Origin: Ostrinia nubilalis
Lineage: Eukaryota > Arthropoda > Insecta > Lepidoptera > Crambidae
Direction: 5' to 3'
NCBI RefSeq assembly: GCF_963855985.1
Contig: NC_087106.1
Coordinates: forward strand, 14,400,012-14,464,011
DNA length: 64,000 nt
Shown here: piece after piece, positions 60,801 to 64,000 of the stretch
Numbering within the stretch: position 1 is the first letter of the stretch
How the letters are laid out: each line of letters starts with the position of its first letter
Notes under the pieces: model-generated
Seen by the model: the letters and a program-made list of their open reading frames with translations, nothing else
Database searches by the model: none
Told to the model about the DNA's origin: nothing
Translations under genes and position numbers: made by a program

Positions 60801-63800
60801 GTGGGAAATCAAATCAACCAATCAAAAATAAACACCGTAAAGGATCTGTACAAACAAGTATCTCAAATAACAAACAAAATCTATAAATAGATTTTATTCG
60901 TCACTTCTTGTTTATAAAGATTACTGTAGAGTTCTTGGTTCTCATGTATTATTCACGTGAATAAAAGCGAGGAGCAGTGCCGTAATGAATTTTGGGCAGA
61001 TTTCGCTTTCGTTTTCACCGCACGCGCTTCAGACGGAGGATAATTGGTGGTTACGCTACAGGCTCAGCGGCGCCCGCGCAGTCTCGCTGCTCTCAAGGGT
61101 AGGGTTACCGCTTGTATGAGTCAAAAGTAACACTAAATAAATATTGAAGTTTGTTTGGAAGTCTTGTTTTATAGTACACCACACAACTCTCACTCACCAC
61201 ACTCCACACTTTTAAATTATGTCCTTTCTAACATAATCAGTAAGAAAATAAACCTTATATTAATTCTTGTATTGCCATGTTAGTTTAGTTTAGAAGCATT
61301 CTTTCTATTGCGTTATTTTCGGTTTGAGAGGTGGAGACCTGGTGTCTTGTATTACAGGTTGTCTCAACCCATATCAAGCACCAGTCTTCACAATAAGTAA
61401 TATTGTTTATAAAATGCGTTTTATTGTTAGTATATGTAATTGGAAACTTACTTGTGAAGAAATTAATAAAGATTTATTTATTTATTTACTTATTTATAGT
61501 CCTGAAAATCGAATTATTATTTTTTTATGTAGAAACATTATTGAATTATGGATTTTAGTTCTTGCTTCTACGATACGACCCGAGTTTCGCCACGTTCCTT
61601 AAGGCACCCTTCGTGCAGTACCCTGGCCACGAGTCACGCGAGCCTGTGTCAACAATCAACACGCGGACAAGTGTTGTGTAGTATTGTATCACGTAATTAC
61701 ACTGCAATTATCCGTCGTGGGCCGTGGCGTTAGGCTTGTTGTCAAACGCATAACACAGATTTTTTTAACGACCGTGTCCGACATTCTTTCAATGAAATCG
61801 CTTCTTCGTCTGAGATATCATTTTCAATATCTGAAATATTAATTGATTTAACACAATGATATTTGTAGTGAAAAAAATCATTGTGTTCACTAATAACATT
61901 TCAATTATTTCGCATTAAATAAATCTGTGAAATCTTCTGAAAACATTTGTTATAATAAAATCTGCAATGTTTTCCAAATAAGCGATATAGCCGCTCACTT
62001 TCGTGGTAACACATTCGCGTTTAGGAAGGTAACACATACCTACTATTTTACTTTACTTTGATTCGCATCACTGAGTAGAGAATTCCATTTCAAGAGCAAT
62101 CAATAATACAATAATAACATCAATATTTATTAAAGGAATCCAAAATTGAAAATAATAATACTTACATGTAATGCATTATTTACTATTATTCCCCTCCCCA
62201 GTAAGCAGGAAATAATCAAAATCAGATATATTCGTCATGTTGAAAAGAGATGTTATTTTTATGTAGAGTCACAGAATAGATAATAGTCCAAATAAAGTAG
62301 ACTTGTCACGCAGGTAAGTCCTATGCACGTGTAGTATTTTGCGTTTGGTAAAAATTAACGAACGGGTATTTAGTTTTTTATTGGGTTTAGCGATTACTGT
62401 CAGACTAACAGATGGGCACTCGATCCCTAATACGGCGCGGTCAAAGGCTCGGCTAGTGACTGCGCGGGCATTCCCGCAATGGCCGAATATGGCGCGCCAC
62501 CAGCGGCCTAATCCTTGGCCCAGTGGTTCGAGGACGAGGGTTTCAAGGATTCAATCAATACATAATATCCAGTAGGTAAATGCTATCATATTCACAATAT
62601 CAACTAGTAATTGGTAGTTACCGAATTTGAAGTAAAAATATTACCTTCATTTGACAAAATAGAATGAATATGTAATTGATTATTTTGAAAAAAATTATTT
62701 ACTTAGTGGTAAAACTAAAGACAAGAAGCTGATTTTTTGTGCTATTAGTCAGATTGCACAAATTGGGAGAAAGGCAAAAACAATGACGTAATGTGTTACG
62801 TCTATATCGCGTCTCGTCAGTGATAGTATCAGGGAATTCAGGGACTGCTACAGTGATTGACGATATGCCACCGGCCATGGGGGGAAACAAAGGAAGGCGG
62901 ACGAGACCGGAGTTTTATTACAGACGAATCTGCTCTATTCCGAAGAGCAATATAAGTAGTTGCTGTGAAGGGTGAACTAAAGTAAAAAGAAGTGGGTAAT
63001 CCAGAAGGGGTAGAGAAAAAGCATATTCTTTAGTTTCGTCATAATAACACAATCGACGATAAAAGAAAAATACTTTCGAATCTATCAAGTAAAGATCGGT
63101 CAGTGTTAATCGTAACTCAAAGACGGCGGAATCGTTATCAACCCATTTGCGATCGATAGCGCGGCCGTGAAACAAAAGGAGCGCCCGACGACGCGAGTCT
63201 ATCAGCTGATATGTTTAATGTTTATTTCATTATTCAGCTGGTATCAATACAAATGTATAAATCTTTATCGGTTTAGGATTTACGTATGTATTTTCTCTAC
63301 TCTACCCATTTCGATTCTTTCTTTTTTCAAGTTTACTTCTTATCGAATGTGCGAGCGTTAACAAAAGCTACTAAGTATGACCGATTAAAATTATGACAAA
63401 ATCAATTCTATAAAATAGGATTTTTTTAGCTGTTATTGATTTAGGTCTTGACATTGAAATATTCAAATACGACCTAGGCACAGACAGAAAATCTAATAAA
63501 ATAAGACAAAGTATACGCAAGTTCTTACTTCTTACTAAACAGCCAAGAACAAACGTTTGGTAGTAAAACATTTGCGTTAGTCAATTGTACTGAGTTTTTA
63601 TATTTATATTTGTTTGTACTTCTTTACAAGGTGACAGACTTGTCATGCCGCCGATGATTGCTGAGCTAACTTAAACACTCTGCGAGCCCTCAGTGATGTA
63701 ATGTTTAACGAACTAACATTGTGCCTAGGGCTGCCATCAGAGCAAAGAGAAGACTGTGAAAATGCTAAAAATTCAGTCAAATTGCTATAAACAATACCCG

Positions 63801-64000
63801 AAAAGTAGTAGAAAGAACCGTAAATCTTGCACGTATTCTTCAAAATCACCCTATTAGAAATACATAACGTCAGAGGTTTTTTGGCGTGCTGCTGTCATCT
63901 GCATTCAGCGTGGTGGTAACCCTATGGAAGGCTTATGTGTTTTGCACGTGTACATACTGGCGCACAAAAGTCGATCGTAAACATCTGCAAGGCAAAGTGA
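57801..64000. other. Upstream kinesin intron sequence, no exon found
   Basis: The exon ending at 57,800 starts in phase 0 after a CCCGGCAG acceptor, so the gene continues to the right. I searched the minus strand for the motor P-loop and preceding strands and found no candidate, so the next exon is probably beyond 64,000. Except for the RTE tail at 57,853 nothing is recognisable. A small direct repeat CTCCTAGGGAAAGACA lies at about 59,202-59,235. Confidence 0.5.
57853..57917 (-). mobile_element. RTE-type LINE, extreme 3' end
   Basis: The plus strand reads (ATC)n followed by ATTTCAGCCATAGGACGTCC and CATAGGCCTCCC, the reverse complement of an RTE reverse transcriptase end plus its triplet tail, as in the copy at 19,142. 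Only about 65 bp are present. It inserted 52 bp upstream of the kinesin exon's acceptor. Confidence 0.7.

Noticed and set aside
57801..64000. Missing N-terminal kinesin exons within the window
   Set aside because: I found no P-loop or other motor motif on the minus strand; the region is AT-rich and exon-free as far as I can read.

Overview
This window looks like a piece of a lepidopteran (moth or butterfly) nuclear genome. It is AT-rich. Two of the three host genes are split by GT-AG introns. The space between exons is packed with repeat families that I recognise as typical of Lepidoptera: RTE-type LINE tails ending in a TGA/TCA triplet microsatellite, a dispersed repeat that opens with a CCGCGGCTTCGCCCGCG motif, a Mag-like Ty3/gypsy element with very short LTRs, and many TA-flanked foldback elements. 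I see no operons, Shine-Dalgarno sites, CRISPR arrays or other prokaryotic features. Species was not determined.

Layout. 1-3.9 kb: no gene recognised, apart from one tRNA-like SINE relic. 3,952-9,162: a complete, young LTR retrotransposon (1.5 kb LTRs, 4-bp target duplication, primer site, polypurine tract) with no gag or pol. 9.4-12.9 kb: an RTE tail, a 1.4 kb terminal-inverted-repeat element with a 9-bp target duplication that holds a SINE which itself holds another insertion, a small MITE, and the 3' part of a LINE reverse transcriptase. 12,980-17,693: an intact Mag-like gypsy element with one gag-pol ORF between identical 125-bp LTRs.

18,381-32,561 (+) is a complete 12-exon gene for translation initiation factor eIF2D (ligatin), assembled to 580 aa with every splice phase consistent. 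Its introns hold foldback elements, including a 1.9 kb nested hairpin. Converging on it is a single-exon gene (33,454-35,430, -) for a Nek2-like protein whose kinase domain has lost its catalytic residues. Two overlapping DRE motifs lie upstream of that gene.

39,680-57,800 (-) holds the last eight exons of a kinesin-II motor subunit (KIF3B/Klp68D type). Its 5' end lies outside the window. This gene has the strangest structure here: a 154-bp tandem repeat that multiplies the 3' end of one coding exon together with its splice donor, a GC minisatellite directly after the stop codon, and a duplicated fragment of a motor-domain exon in the 11.9 kb intron. From 57.8 kb to the end I see no further exon.

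The three host genes are not an operon. Their products act in translation initiation (eIF2D), probably the cell cycle or centrosome (Nek2-like), and intraflagellar or axonal transport (kinesin-II). Most of the remaining DNA is transposon-derived.
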